A DNA stretch of 64,000 bases. It comes from Methylohalobius crimeensis 10Ki (GTDB lineage: Bacteria; Pseudomonadota; Gammaproteobacteria; Methylococcales; Methylothermaceae). Below, one piece after another: positions 8,937 to 19,279 of the stretch. The stretch covers positions 2,387,001-2,451,000 of the forward strand of contig NZ_ATXB01000001.1 of NCBI RefSeq assembly GCF_000421465.1, given 5' to 3'. Position 1 is the stretch's first letter, and the number at the start of each line of letters is the position of its first letter. The translations under genes were made by a program, and so were the position numbers. Under the pieces are notes generated by a model. The model did no database searches and was not told the origin of the DNA. It saw only the letters and a list, made by a program, of their open reading frames with translations.

Positions 8937-11786
8937 ATGGAAAAAACCTACGATCCGCACAAAATCGAACAGCACTGGTACAAAACCTGGGAGGAGAAAG
9001 GCTATTTCGCGCCTTCCGGGAAAGGACAACCCTATTGCATCATGATTCCGCCGCCGAATGTCACCGGCAGCTTGCACATGGGCCATGCCTTCCAGGATAC
9101 GATCATGGACGGTCTGATACGTTATCACCGGATGCGGGGCGACAACACCCTTTGGCAGCCGGGCACCGACCATGCCGGCATCGCCACCCAGATGGTGGTG
9201 GAAAGGCTCCTGGAAAAGGAAGACAAGACCCGTCACGACCTGGGCCGACAACGATTCATCGAGCGGATCTGGGAATGGAAAGCCCACTCGGGCGGCACCA
9301 TCACCCGCCAACTGCGCCGGATCGGCGCGTCGGTGGATTGGTCGCGGGAACGTTTCACCATGGACGAGGGCCTGTCGCGGGCGGTACGCGAAGTGTTCGT
9401 GCGGCTTTACGAGGAAGGCCTGATCTATCGCGGCAAGCGGCTGGTCAACTGGGACCCGGTCCTCCACACCGCCGTCTCCGACCTGGAAGTGGTCGCCGAG
9501 GAGGAAAAGGGCCATCTGTGGCACATGCGCTATCCCCTCGCCGACGGCTCCGGCCACCTGGTGGTCGCCACCACCCGTCCGGAAACCATGCTCGGCGACG
9601 TGGCGGTGGCGGTCCACCCCGACGACGAACGTTACCGAGATTTGATCGGCAAGACCGTCCGGCTGCCTTTGGCGGATCGGGAAATTCCCATCATCACCGA
9701 CGAATACGTGGATCCTGAATTCGGCACCGGTTGCGTGAAGATTACCCCGGCCCACGACTTCAACGACTATGATGTGGGCAAGCGTCACCAACTGATACAA
9801 GTCAATATAATGACCCCCGATGGGAAAATCTCAGAAAAAGCGGATATTTTCGTAACGTCTCCTTTGGGCCCTGAAGGCGAATATATCCAAGGGAAAAAAA
9901 TCCCTTCGCCTCAAGTTTCATCGGATTGCATACCCAAGGCCTACCGCGGCCTAAACCGCTTCGAGGCTCGCCAACGGATCGTCGAAGACCTGAAACAACA
10001 AGGTCTGCTGGAAAAGATCGAGGACCACGTGCTCAAGGTGCCGCGCGGCGACCGTTCCGGGGCGGTGGTCGAACCGTATCTGACCGACCAGTGGTTCGTG
10101 AAGACCAAACCCTTGGCGAAACCGGCCATGCGGGCGGTGGAGGAAGGCAAAATCCGCTTCATTCCCGGAAACTGGGCCAAGACTTACTTTCAGTGGCTGG
10201 AGAACATCGAGGACTGGTGCATCAGCCGCCAGATCTGGTGGGGACACCGGATTCCGGCCTGGTACGACGAGGAAGGCAGTCTCTACGTGGGCCATTCGGA
10301 AGCCGAAGTCCGCGCCAAATATGATTTGGGCGACCGGTCTTTGCGCCAAGACGAGGACGTGCTGGACACCTGGTTCTCCTCGGCGCTGTGGCCCTTCTCC
10401 ACTTTGGGCTGGCCCGACGAAACCCCGGAATTGGCGAGTTTCTATCCCACCAGCGTGCTGGTGACCGGTTTCGACATCATCTTCTTCTGGGTCGCGCGGA
10501 TGGTGATGATGGGCCTCAAGTTCATGGGTGACGTCCCCTTCCGCGACGTCTATATCCACGGTCTGATCCGCGACGCCCACGGCCAAAAGATGTCCAAATC
10601 CAAGGGCAATGTGCTCGACCCCATCGACTTGATCGACGGCATCACCCTGGAAGACCTGGTCGAAAAACGCACCGCCGGCTTGATGCAACCGCAAATGGCC
10701 AAGAAGATCGAACAGCAGACCCGGCAGGAATTTCCCGAAGGCATTCCCTCCTACGGGACCGACGCCTTGCGTTTCACTTTCGCCGCCCTGGCCACCACCG
10801 GCCGCGATATCCGTTTCGATTTGGGCCGAATCGAGGGTTACCGCAATTTTTGCAACAAACTTTGGAACGCCGCCCGCTATGTGTTCATGAACACCGACGG
10901 CCGGGAATTGATCGTCACGGACGACGTAGTGCTGGAATACACGCCGGTGGACCGTTGGATCCGCTCCCGCCTGCAACGGGTCATCCAAACCGCCGCCGAC
11001 GCACTCGAGGGGTATCGATTCGATCTGGCCGCCGCCGCCATCTATGAATTCTTGTGGGACGAATACTGCGATTGGTATCTGGAGCTATCCAAAGTGTCCC
11101 TCCAAACCGGCACCGAAGCCCAGCAGTGCGCCACTCGCCGCACCCTGATCGAAGTTCTGGAGGCATTCCTGCGCCTGGCCCATCCGATCACCCCCTTCAT
11201 CACCGAGGAGATCTGGCAGACAGCGGCGCCCATCGCCGACGTCGATGGGGATACGATCATGCAACAACCTTTCCCCGAACCGGACGCGGAGGCGCTGGAT
11301 GACGCCGCGGAAAGCGAAATCGCTTGGCTCCAAGCATTCATCCTGGGGCTGCGGCGAATCCGCGGCGAGATGAACATTCCGCCGGGCAAATCCCTGCCGG
11401 TCTTGCTGCAACAAGGCATGGACCTCGACCGACAGCGTGTGGAGGCTTACCGCGCCTATTTGGAGCGCTTCGGGCGAATCGAATCGATCGACTGGCTGGG
11501 CGCCGACCAAACCCCGCCGGAATCGGCCATCGCCCTGGTGGGAGAACTTAAAATCTTGATTCCCATGGCGGGGCTAATCGACAAGGAGGCCGAACTCCAG
11601 CGCCTGACCAAGGAGATCGATAAACTCAACAAGGAACTTCCCCGGGTGGAGGGCAAACTGAACAATCCCAAATTTCTCGAGCGCGCTCCGGATGAGGTGG
11701 TCGCCAAGGAACGTCAAAAGCTGGAGGAAATGCAGGCTTCTCTATCCCGACTGGAGGAACAGCGGACCCGGATTCAGGCGCTTTAA
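8937..11786 (+). CDS. valS: Valyl-tRNA synthetase
   Basis: ValS charges tRNA-Val in the cytoplasm. The 949-residue chain is a class I synthetase with the HIGH-type motif HMGH in [12 protein letters not shown] (about residues 40-51). The CP1 editing domain follows (about 200-400, with [10 protein letters not shown]). The KMSKS loop is [10 protein letters not shown] near 550. The last 75 residues are a Lys/Glu-rich coiled coil ([12 protein letters not shown]), as expected for ValS. The start ATG at 8937 places the conserved [11 protein letters not shown] at residue 5. A strong terminator follows the stop, so this is probably a single-gene transcript. Confidence 0.98.
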   Translation: MEKTYDPHKIEQHWYKTWEEKGYFAPSGKGQPYCIMIPPPNVTGSLHMGHAFQDTIMDGLIRYHRMRGDNTLWQPGTDHAGIATQMVVERLLEKEDKTRHDLGRQRFIERIWEWKAHSGGTITRQLRRIGASVDWSRERFTMDEGLSRAVREVFVRLYEEGLIYRGKRLVNWDPVLHTAVSDLEVVAEEEKGHLWHMRYPLADGSGHLVVATTRPETMLGDVAVAVHPDDERYRDLIGKTVRLPLADREIPIITDEYVDPEFGTGCVKITPAHDFNDYDVGKRHQLIQVNIMTPDGKISEKADIFVTSPLGPEGEYIQGKKIPSPQVSSDCIPKAYRGLNRFEARQRIVEDLKQQGLLEKIEDHVLKVPRGDRSGAVVEPYLTDQWFVKTKPLAKPAMRAVEEGKIRFIPGNWAKTYFQWLENIEDWCISRQIWWGHRIPAWYDEEGSLYVGHSEAEVRAKYDLGDRSLRQDEDVLDTWFSSALWPFSTLGWPDETPELASFYPTSVLVTGFDIIFFWVARMVMMGLKFMGDVPFRDVYIHGLIRDAHGQKMSKSKGNVLDPIDLIDGITLEDLVEKRTAGLMQPQMAKKIEQQTRQEFPEGIPSYGTDALRFTFAALATTGRDIRFDLGRIEGYRNFCNKLWNAARYVFMNTDGRELIVTDDVVLEYTPVDRWIRSRLQRVIQTAADALEGYRFDLAAAAIYEFLWDEYCDWYLELSKVSLQTGTEAQQCATRRTLIEVLEAFLRLAHPITPFITEEIWQTAAPIADVDGDTIMQQPFPEPDAEALDDAAESEIAWLQAFILGLRRIRGEMNIPPGKSLPVLLQQGMDLDRQRVEAYRAYLERFGRIESIDWLGADQTPPESAIALVGELKILIPMAGLIDKEAELQRLTKEIDKLNKELPRVEGKLNNPKFLERAPDEVVAKERQKLEEMQASLSRLEEQRTRIQAL

Positions 11787-11811
11787 CCCTCCTTTCTCGT
11801 CTTCTAAACTC

Positions 11812-11840
11812 GTGAAAGCCCGCTCAAAGCGGGCTTTCAC
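11812..11840 (+). terminator. Hairpin terminator after valS
   Basis: A near-perfect inverted repeat (GTGAAAGCCCGC, short loop, GCGGGCTTTCAC) starts 26 bases after the valS stop. The 3' T-run is weak, so it may act with other signals. It separates valS from the lipid-oxidation operon. Confidence 0.75.
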
Positions 11841-11873
11841 ACTAAAGATTCCAAGTTTTCCAAAAGCTTCCAG

Positions 11874-11909
11874 TATTTCTGATCCTATACCCCCAAACGA
11901 TCAGAAATA
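11874..11909. promoter_or_regulatory. 11-bp inverted repeat upstream of the GMC operon
   Basis: TATTTCTGATC at 11874-11884 is repeated exactly inverted as GATCAGAAATA at 11899-11909, with 14 bases between. It sits 158 bases upstream of the first operon gene in an AT-rich 226-bp gap with no gene. Several TTGATC hexamers nearby could be -35 elements (11910, 11977), but no -10 is convincing. The spacing fits a dimeric-regulator operator or a weak hairpin. Operator function is inferred. Confidence 0.4.
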
Positions 11910-12066
11910 TTGATCATCAGCCAATGTTCTGATTTAACAATCAAAACCATTTCTTTTCCCATTTTGTAAGAAATTTCGCATTGATCTTTTAACCCAAAGC
12001 GAGTAATCCTGCTATTGCGCATCGTGGTCGGACGATACGCCCAATAACAACTTTAAGTGGCGTCCG

Positions 12067-14088
12067 ATGAGCAATAGCCTCCTGAACCGACGTCAATTTC
12101 TCTTCAAGGCCGGCCTTGCCTGCACCGCCTTCCTTCATGCCTGCGGCTTGAAGCCATCGAAACCGACCGCTCCGGATTTTTCCTGTCGTCCGGGAAGAAC
12201 TGCCGCAGCCTCTCATGAGTACGATTACATCGTGGTGGGCTCCGGGGCAGGTGGCGGACCTCTGGCAGCCAACCTCGCCCGTCTCGGTCATCGGGTATTG
12301 CTCTTGGAAGCCGGTGGCGACGTGGACAATCCCCACTACCAAGTCCCCCTCTTCCACCCTCAGGCCACCGAGGATTCGGACATGCGTTGGGATTTTTTCG
12401 TCCGCCACTATGGAAACGAAACCCTCTCGCGGCGAGATCCCAAGTTCTACCAGGAACACGACGGCGTATTCTATCCCCGCAGCGGCACTCTGGGCGGATG
12501 TACCGCCCATAATGCATTGATCTTCATCGCCCCTCACGCCAGCGACTGGGATCGGATCGCCGAACTGACCGGCGACCCGTCCTGGCACAGTAGCGCCATG
12601 CGTCCATACTTCCGGCGTTTGGAACGCTGCGCTTATGTCACCCCCATATCCGGAAACCCCTCCGGACACGGCTTTCGCGGCTGGCTGCCGGTCGACCTGC
12701 CCGGCCGCGAGGTCATCCACCAAATTCTTTTCAGCGCGATCAAAGATAAGCAGTTGCGCGACGGAATCTTCAAGCCCGCCCTGCAGGCCATTCGACCCGA
12801 CCTGGATTCCCCGCTGGATTATCTCAAAGCCTTGCTTGCGGACCTGAAGAATCCAGAAACCGTCGATCCCAACGATCAACGCTACCGCCACACCCGTCCC
12901 ACGGAACTGAATCTGATGCCGCTGACCACCGTCGACGGCCGCCGTGCGGGGCCTCGGGAATACGTCCTGGCAGTGGCGCGGGCTTGTCCCGGGCATTTGA
13001 CCATCCAGACCCACAGCCTGGTCAGCCGGGTATTGTTCGATCGCAACCAGCGCGCCACCGGCGTCGAGGTGTGGCGGGGAAAAAAACTCTATCGCGCCGA
13101 CCGGAGTGCCGATTTTCGACGCGAACCGGATGAGATCGTTCAAATTGCTGCCCGCCGGGAGGTGATTCTCGCCGGAGGCGCCTTCAACACCCCTCAACTG
13201 CTCATGCTTTCGGGTGTCGGACCCGAAGCGGAACTGTCCCGCCATGGAATCCCGCTGCGGGCGGATTTGCCGGGGGTGGGACGCAACCTGCAGGATCGCT
13301 ACGAAATATCGGTAGTGACGGAAATGCGGGAAAACTTCGCCCTTCTCAAGGAAGCGGCCTTCACTCCGAACGACCTCCTCTATCGCAAATGGCAGAAGGG
13401 CGAAGGATTGTATACCACCAATGGCGCGCTGATCAGCTTTGCGCGGCGCTCGCAGCCGGAGTTGGCCGATCCGGATCTGTTCGTATTCGGCATGCCGGGA
13501 ATGTTCCGGGGATATTACCTCGGCTATTCCCGCGACGCCACCGCGCGCAAGGATTTGTTCAGTTGGGTCATTCTGAAGGCCCACACCCGTAACGACGCAG
13601 GCGGCGTCCGCCTCCGATCTCCGGACCCTCGCGATCCTCCCCAGGTCAATTTTCGCTTTTTCGAGGAAGGCAGCGATGCCGGCGGCGAAGATCTGGCCGC
13701 GGTCATCGAAGGCTTGCGTTTCGTGCGCACCATTACCGACGCAGGCCGAAAGCATATCCGGCGCGAACTAATGCCGGGGGAAACGGTACGAACACGCCCA
13801 CAAATCGAAGCGTTTCTCAAAGCCAATGCCTGGGGCCATCATGCATCGTGCAGCTGCCGAATGGGTCCGGTGGACGATCCGCTGGCGGTCGTGGACAGCC
13901 GCTTCCGGGTACGTGGGGTGAAAGCGCTGCGCATCGTGGATGCCTCGGTCTTCCCGCGCATTCCCGGATTTTTCATCGTCAGCGCCGTTTACATGATCGC
14001 GGAAAAGGCGACCGACACGATTCACGCCGACGCCCTGGCGGCACGCGGGCCGCCCCCTCAACTTTCCATCAGTGGAGAAACATCATGA
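12067..14088 (+). CDS. GMC-family FAD oxidoreductase, exported
   Basis: This 673-residue flavoprotein resembles choline dehydrogenase-type GMC enzymes, which oxidise alcohols and pass electrons to an acceptor. The FAD-binding fold begins at YDYIVVGSGAGGGPLAANLA (about 53-72). The GMC signature is SGTLGGCTAHNALI (about 139). The catalytic His region near residue 590 reads WGHHASCSCRMG. The N-terminus NRRQFLFKAGLACTAFLHAC has a twin-arginine pair followed by a hydrophobic stretch and a Cys. This fits Tat export, possibly as a lipoprotein. It opens an operon, and the next gene overlaps its stop (ATGA). The adjoining cytochromes make periplasmic electron transfer to c-haem plausible. Confidence 0.87.
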   Translation: MSNSLLNRRQFLFKAGLACTAFLHACGLKPSKPTAPDFSCRPGRTAAASHEYDYIVVGSGAGGGPLAANLARLGHRVLLLEAGGDVDNPHYQVPLFHPQATEDSDMRWDFFVRHYGNETLSRRDPKFYQEHDGVFYPRSGTLGGCTAHNALIFIAPHASDWDRIAELTGDPSWHSSAMRPYFRRLERCAYVTPISGNPSGHGFRGWLPVDLPGREVIHQILFSAIKDKQLRDGIFKPALQAIRPDLDSPLDYLKALLADLKNPETVDPNDQRYRHTRPTELNLMPLTTVDGRRAGPREYVLAVARACPGHLTIQTHSLVSRVLFDRNQRATGVEVWRGKKLYRADRSADFRREPDEIVQIAARREVILAGGAFNTPQLLMLSGVGPEAELSRHGIPLRADLPGVGRNLQDRYEISVVTEMRENFALLKEAAFTPNDLLYRKWQKGEGLYTTNGALISFARRSQPELADPDLFVFGMPGMFRGYYLGYSRDATARKDLFSWVILKAHTRNDAGGVRLRSPDPRDPPQVNFRFFEEGSDAGGEDLAAVIEGLRFVRTITDAGRKHIRRELMPGETVRTRPQIEAFLKANAWGHHASCSCRMGPVDDPLAVVDSRFRVRGVKALRIVDASVFPRIPGFFIVSAVYMIAEKATDTIHADALAARGPPPQLSISGETS

Positions 14089-16598
14089 ACAAACTGCGCC
14101 GTTGGCTTCTTACGCTCTTCCTCCTGCTTTTTCTCGGCGGCTGCGCCACAGTGGTGGACGAAGCCGAACAAGTCGACCGCGACGAGCAGTCTTTCCCGGG
14201 CGCCGACGAGGATTATTTCCATGACATGGACTACGGCATCACCAAGGATCCGCAAGCGGTCGCCGCCGCCCTGGCACCCTACCTTCCCGGAATCGCTCCG
14301 GCCGATGCGGTCGCGGCGGTGGTTCGCGGACGCAACAACTGGATCGTCTGGACCGGCGGCAACGACCGCCTGTGGGACGAGCTGAACCGCGCCAGCGTGG
14401 GCAACTTCGATCTGCTCAAGGTGGTCTCCAACCACCCCAGTCTCAAATTCAGCCGCGACAACCGTTGGTCTTATCTGGGTCTGGTGAACGAGCCTTGCTT
14501 CCATAAGGGTCCGGAGCCTCGCCAGGACCGGTTCGGGCTGTGGCTGGACGTGCGCGACTCGGACTGCCCGCCCGACCCCTTCGAAAACGCCCAAAAATAT
14601 CCCGGCGTGGCAATCGGCGCCCGCGGTAAAACCGTCCCGGTGGGTTCCTATTACGGCTATGCCACCGGCATCGTCGGCCTGCGCCTGTTTCCCAATCCGA
14701 ATTTCGACGAACAAGCGGCCGAGGAATGGGACCCGGAGCGCTACTACACCGACCCCAGTTACTACAACCGCAAAGATCTGGTCCGCCCCTATCGGGTCGG
14801 AATGTCGTGCGGATTCTGCCACGTGGGACCGAGCCCGGTGAATCCCCCCCGGGACTTCGAAAATCCCAAGTGGGAAAACCTCACCTCCAACCCCGGCGCC
14901 CAGTATTTCTGGTGGGATCGGATCGCTATCTGGCAGGCGGACCCTTCGGAGTTCACCTACCAGCTGTTCTACACTTCCCGTCCCGGCGCCTTGGATACGT
15001 CGTTCGTCTCCACCGACTACATCAACAATCCCCGCACCATGAACGCGGTCTACGACCTGGGGCCCCGGCTGGCGGTGGCGCTCAGGCTGGGCAAAGAAAA
15101 GCTCACCGACGGGGAACTGGACAACAAGCGCTTCAGCGATTATCCCTCGATTCCCGAAAACAGTCCGCTGCACCGCTTCTTTGAGGCACCGGATACGGTT
15201 TGGACGCCGATGGTGCTCAAGGACGGCGCCGATTCGGTGGGCGCCTTGGGCGCTTTGAACCGAGTCTACGTCAACATCGGCTTGTTCAGCGAAGAGTGGT
15301 TGCGCCACTTCAGGCCCTTTATCGGCGGCAAGCCCATCACTCCCTTCAAAATCGCCACAGCCGAGGAAAACTCGGCCTATTGGCGCGCCACCGAGATGCA
15401 AACGCCCGACGTGGCGCTGTTTTTCCTCGTCACCGCCCGCCCGGATTACCTCAAGGACGCTCCCGGCGGCAGCCGATATCTCCAGGACGATCCGGCGACG
15501 GTGAAGCGCGGCAAGGTCGTTTTCGCCGAAAACTGCGGCCGCTGCCACTCCAGCAAGCTGCCGGAAAAAACCTTCAGTTTCTTTCCCGACGACGGCTGCA
15601 ACGGCCCCAATTATCTGCAATGTTGGAACAACTATTGGAACTGGACCCGAACCGAGGAATTCAACAAGCAGATGCGAACCATCGTACTCAAGGAAGATTT
15701 TCTCGAAGACAATTACCTCTCCAGCGAACTGCGCATTCCGGTGACCTTGCTGGAAAGCAACGCCTGCAGCACTCTGGCCACCAACGCGATCCGGGACAAC
15801 ATCTGGCACGACTTCTCCTCCTCCTCGTACAAGTCCCTGCCTGCGGTGGGCGAAGTCATAGTCCACCACCCCACCACCGGTCGGCCTTATGCATTCCCCA
15901 TGCCGGCCGGTGGTCTGGGGTATCTTCGAGTACCTTCCCTGATCAGCCTTTGGTCCACCGCTCCTTACCTGCTGAACAATACGGTAGGGGAATTTTGCTG
16001 GAAGAAACCGGAAGGCCAAAACTACGCCCGCTCTCATAACTACGCGAACGATGCGGGCGACGAATACGTCTGCACCGGAACCACCGAAGATCGGATGAAA
16101 GCGTTCTATGACGGTATCGAAAAAATGCTGTGGCCGGAGAAACGCCAGGGCGATCGACAATACCTGACCCGCTCGGGCAAGCACCTGCCCGGCGTCATCG
16201 ACCGCACCACCGCCACCAGTTATCTGAGGGTGCCGCCTGGGTTCGTGCCCGAGTTCCTACGCGTCTTGCCCGACTTCCGGGACGGCATCGACCTGGGTCC
16301 CATCCCGCAAGGCACGCCGGTCAATCTAATCGCCAACTTGGACTTGGAGAACAAATCCGGAGTCATCCACCTGTTGCCAAAATTGGTCAAGGCGCTCAAG
16401 GCGTTGCCCAAAGATGCGGGCGACGAAGAAGCGCGCCAAGTATTTTCCCCGTTGGTGGATGAGATGCTGGCGTTCAACAAATGCCCCGATTTCGTGGTCA
16501 ACCGGGGCCATTACTTCGGCACCGATTATCTTCCCGGGGAAACCGGATTGAGCGATGCCGACAAACAGGCGCTGATCGCATTTCTGAAGCGCTTATGA
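14085..16598 (+). CDS. Dihaem c-type cytochrome lipoprotein, RoxA/OdsA-like (837 aa)
   Basis: The protein starts with a lipoprotein signal (LLLFLGGC, Cys20) and carries two c-haem sites, CGFCH at 242-246 and CGRCH at 484-488. Near the C-terminus it has WSTAPYLLNNTVG, close to the APYLHNGSVP motif of the two smaller dihaem proteins downstream. The distance between haem sites (about 240 residues) and that motif recall the RoxA rubber oxygenase and OdsA/OdsB fatty-acid dioxygenase/diol synthase family, but the protein is much longer. It could be an oxygenase or an electron-transfer partner of the GMC enzyme. Start ATG 14085 overlaps the previous stop. The family call is tentative; haem binding is well supported. 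Confidence 0.75.
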   Translation: MNKLRRWLLTLFLLLFLGGCATVVDEAEQVDRDEQSFPGADEDYFHDMDYGITKDPQAVAAALAPYLPGIAPADAVAAVVRGRNNWIVWTGGNDRLWDELNRASVGNFDLLKVVSNHPSLKFSRDNRWSYLGLVNEPCFHKGPEPRQDRFGLWLDVRDSDCPPDPFENAQKYPGVAIGARGKTVPVGSYYGYATGIVGLRLFPNPNFDEQAAEEWDPERYYTDPSYYNRKDLVRPYRVGMSCGFCHVGPSPVNPPRDFENPKWENLTSNPGAQYFWWDRIAIWQADPSEFTYQLFYTSRPGALDTSFVSTDYINNPRTMNAVYDLGPRLAVALRLGKEKLTDGELDNKRFSDYPSIPENSPLHRFFEAPDTVWTPMVLKDGADSVGALGALNRVYVNIGLFSEEWLRHFRPFIGGKPITPFKIATAEENSAYWRATEMQTPDVALFFLVTARPDYLKDAPGGSRYLQDDPATVKRGKVVFAENCGRCHSSKLPEKTFSFFPDDGCNGPNYLQCWNNYWNWTRTEEFNKQMRTIVLKEDFLEDNYLSSELRIPVTLLESNACSTLATNAIRDNIWHDFSSSSYKSLPAVGEVIVHHPTTGRPYAFPMPAGGLGYLRVPSLISLWSTAPYLLNNTVGEFCWKKPEGQNYARSHNYANDAGDEYVCTGTTEDRMKAFYDGIEKMLWPEKRQGDRQYLTRSGKHLPGVIDRTTATSYLRVPPGFVPEFLRVLPDFRDGIDLGPIPQGTPVNLIANLDLENKSGVIHLLPKLVKALKALPKDAGDEEARQVFSPLVDEMLAFNKCPDFVVNRGHYFGTDYLPGETGLSDADKQALIAFLKRL

Positions 16599-16611
16599 AC
16601 GAGGAGGGAAA

Positions 16612-17928
16612 ATGAAACGAATACCCACCATGGGATGGCTACCGGCTCTGGCCTTGCTGACCGGCTGTTCCCTGTACTCCCATACCAACGTTCAGGGAAC
16701 CACCGGGGAGCCTGCCGCAAGCAAAGCGAGCTTCCATATCGGCGAACCCCGCGGCCGATCGGAAAAAACTTTGATGATTTTGGCCTTGTCCGGAGGCGGC
16801 AGCCGCGCCGCTTATTGGTCGAGCGATGTGATGCTGGCCTTGGAAAAAGTGTTCGAGACCGAAGGCTGGAACCTCCTCCACGAAGTGGATGCCATCTCCT
16901 CGGTATCGGGCGGTTCGCTTCCGGCCGCTTACTACGCCATCAGCGCCGATAGCCCAACCGAAGCCGGGCGCTTGTCGTCGGGACGGGTCTGGGATCGCGC
17001 CACGGTGCGGGAACTGATGCGCAAGAATTACCGAGGCAAATGGATCGGTAACTGGTTCTGGCCCGTCAACGTCGCCCGCTATTGGTTCACCGCCTACGAT
17101 CGATCCGACATCATGGCCCAGACCCTGGCCGACAATCTCTATGATCAGTCGTTCATCGGCTGGGATTTGCGCTACCGGGATCTCAATCCGGAGCGGCCCA
17201 ACCTGATCATCAACGCCACCAACGGCACCGCCGATCACTTCGGTCTGCCTTTCACATTCACCTATGAACAGTTTCAAGCCATGGATTCCGATCTGGCCGA
17301 TTACGATATCGCTCGGGCGGTGATGGCTTCGGCCGCCTTCCCCGGGGCGTTCAACTACATGACCCTGAAAGACTACGGAAACGACCGCCATTATTTTCAT
17401 GTATTCGACGGGGGCAATTACGACAATTTGGGACTTTTCAGCGCCATGCAGGTATTGGCCAGCAACGCTCAACGATTCGACCGGGCGGTGGTGATTCTGA
17501 TCGATTCCTACACCCCCGGCGGAGGAATCGATCACCATGCGTACGACGGCCGCGGGACCCTGGATTTCGGCGTGGACCTGAATTTCCTGGATAGCTTCGA
17601 CACCCTGCTGTCGGTCAATCGGGCTCGGATTCTGGAAATTTTCTCCGCCTACCTGGATCGTACTTTCGGCGATCGCAGTGTGTTCTACCACTTGCGCTTC
17701 GACGAAGTGGGCGACGAGGGGCTGCGCCAGCAACTGCAAACCATCAAAACCGATTTCAAGATCGCGGCGGAAAACGCCGATGCCATCGATATTGCCACCG
17801 CCCAACTGATCGTGCCCGAAAACGCCTGTCTCCGGCAAATCATGCGTCTGATGGAAGATCAAGACAATCCCGATCACGCCACCATTTGCCGGTGGCGTTC
17901 CCCGCCTACCACCAGAGGTTCCCCATGA
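16612..17928 (+). CDS. Patatin-like phospholipase lipoprotein
   Basis: This 438-residue protein is a patatin-family serine acyl hydrolase. The oxyanion loop is LSGGGSRAA (about 59-67). The nucleophile Ser99 lies in SSVSGGS. The catalytic Asp266 is in FDGGNYDNLGL. The signal ends in a lipobox (ALLTGC, Cys19), so it should be membrane-anchored and extracytoplasmic. Patatins cleave acyl chains from phospholipids. The gene sits between two redox genes of one operon, and the next ATG overlaps its stop (ATGA). This suggests the released fatty acid is the substrate of the neighbouring oxidases, which is an inference. Confidence 0.87.
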   Translation: MKRIPTMGWLPALALLTGCSLYSHTNVQGTTGEPAASKASFHIGEPRGRSEKTLMILALSGGGSRAAYWSSDVMLALEKVFETEGWNLLHEVDAISSVSGGSLPAAYYAISADSPTEAGRLSSGRVWDRATVRELMRKNYRGKWIGNWFWPVNVARYWFTAYDRSDIMAQTLADNLYDQSFIGWDLRYRDLNPERPNLIINATNGTADHFGLPFTFTYEQFQAMDSDLADYDIARAVMASAAFPGAFNYMTLKDYGNDRHYFHVFDGGNYDNLGLFSAMQVLASNAQRFDRAVVILIDSYTPGGGIDHHAYDGRGTLDFGVDLNFLDSFDTLLSVNRARILEIFSAYLDRTFGDRSVFYHLRFDEVGDEGLRQQLQTIKTDFKIAAENADAIDIATAQLIVPENACLRQIMRLMEDQDNPDHATICRWRSPPTTRGSP

Positions 17929-19262
17929 ACAACGACAACACCGACCGCATTTTTCAACCGCTTCTGTTCCGCCATCTCACGGTCAAAAACCGCCTGTTCC
18001 GCTCCAGCATTTCCGGGCGCTGGGACAACTACGACGGCTCCGGCACCCACGCCCGCCTCAACTGGGAAGAAAAATTCGCCCGCGGCGGCGTGGGCGCGAT
18101 CATCACTTCCTTCGTCCCGGTTCACGTGCGCGGACGCATCCTGCCCAATTACGCCATGATCGACCACGACGACAAAATCCCGTTCTGGCGCGAGGCGGTG
18201 AAGCGGGTCCATACCCATGATTGCAAACTCATCATGCAGCTCAGCCATTCCGGCCGCCAGCGCGACGTGCCGGGAATCGAAAATCAGATGAACGTGGGCC
18301 TGTCGTCCACCGACAAGATGGACACCTTCCACGGCCTGCTCTGTCGAGCGATGACTCAAAAAGAGATCGCCGACGTCACCGGCTATTTCGTCGCCGGCGC
18401 TCGCCGCGCACGGGAAGCGGGACTAGATGGCATCGAGCTACACGCCTCCCACGGCTACCTGTTCACCCAGTTTCTGAGTTCGGGCATCAACGACCGCAAG
18501 GACGAATACGGCGGTTCCCTGGAGAACCGGGCCCGTTTCTTGATCGAGACCGTACGCGCCATCCGCAAGGAAGTGGGCGACGATTACCACCTCCAGGTGA
18601 AAATCAACGCGTTCGACGAAAACAACGCCCTTTACCCCTGGGAGAAAAAAGGGAACTCGGTGGAAGAATCCATTCAGCTCTGCCAGTGGCTGGAAAAAGA
18701 AAACGTCGATTGCCTTCACATCTCCGCCGGCAGTCTGTTCCCCCATCCCTTGGTTCCCCCAGGCGGCTTTCCCCTGGACGTGGCCAAGTGGACCTACGGA
18801 GCGATGATCTCCAGCGGGGTGCGGGGCTATTTCAATTACACCTTCTTCCACTATCGCTGCCTGCGTCCCTTGTTCGCCTGGCTCTGGAACCGAACCAAGA
18901 AACGTTATCCCATCGAGGGAGTCAGCTCCGAGGCCTGCGGCCTAATCAAGGCCAAGGTCAATGTGCCTGTCCTGAATACCGGGGGCTATCAGAACGGCGT
19001 CCTGATTCGCAAGGTGATCGAAGCTGGAATCTGCGACGGCGTGGCCATCGCCCGTCCCCTCATCGCCAACCCGGACCTTCCCCATATCCTGGCCGAAGGC
19101 AGGGACGAACCGGACAAACCTTGCTCTTTCTGCAACCGATGCCTGCTCAACGCCCCGGCCAATCCCCTCGGCTGCTATGACCTGCGTCGCTTCGACGGCG
19201 ATTACGACGCCATGATCGCCGACATCATGAGCGTATTCCATCCCCCCGCCTTTCCCGAATGA
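17925..19262 (+). CDS. NADH:flavin oxidoreductase (Old Yellow Enzyme-like) with Fe-S motif
   Basis: This 445-residue protein is a TIM-barrel FMN oxidoreductase. VKNRLFRSSISG opens the barrel. GIELHASHGYLFTQFLS and DEYGGSLENRARF are conserved substrate and FMN segments. Near the C-terminus CSFCNRCLLNAPANPLGC gives C-X2-C-X2-C-X10-C. This resembles the 4Fe-4S motif of 2,4-dienoyl-CoA reductases, though one residue shorter at two spacings. The second FAD/NADH domain of those enzymes is absent. No signal peptide is visible, so it is probably cytoplasmic, unlike most of its operon. Reduction of an activated C=C bond is the likely chemistry. I chose ATG 17925 because it overlaps the previous stop. 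Confidence 0.85.
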   Translation: MNNDNTDRIFQPLLFRHLTVKNRLFRSSISGRWDNYDGSGTHARLNWEEKFARGGVGAIITSFVPVHVRGRILPNYAMIDHDDKIPFWREAVKRVHTHDCKLIMQLSHSGRQRDVPGIENQMNVGLSSTDKMDTFHGLLCRAMTQKEIADVTGYFVAGARRAREAGLDGIELHASHGYLFTQFLSSGINDRKDEYGGSLENRARFLIETVRAIRKEVGDDYHLQVKINAFDENNALYPWEKKGNSVEESIQLCQWLEKENVDCLHISAGSLFPHPLVPPGGFPLDVAKWTYGAMISSGVRGYFNYTFFHYRCLRPLFAWLWNRTKKRYPIEGVSSEACGLIKAKVNVPVLNTGGYQNGVLIRKVIEAGICDGVAIARPLIANPDLPHILAEGRDEPDKPCSFCNRCLLNAPANPLGCYDLRRFDGDYDAMIADIMSVFHPPAFPE

Positions 19263-19279
19263 GCAGAGGAGAGACTGCC

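Noticed and set aside
11841-12066. Search for a small gene or riboswitch in the gap before the GMC gene
   Set aside because: The gap is AT-rich with only short open frames and one inverted repeat. No known riboswitch consensus could be recognised.
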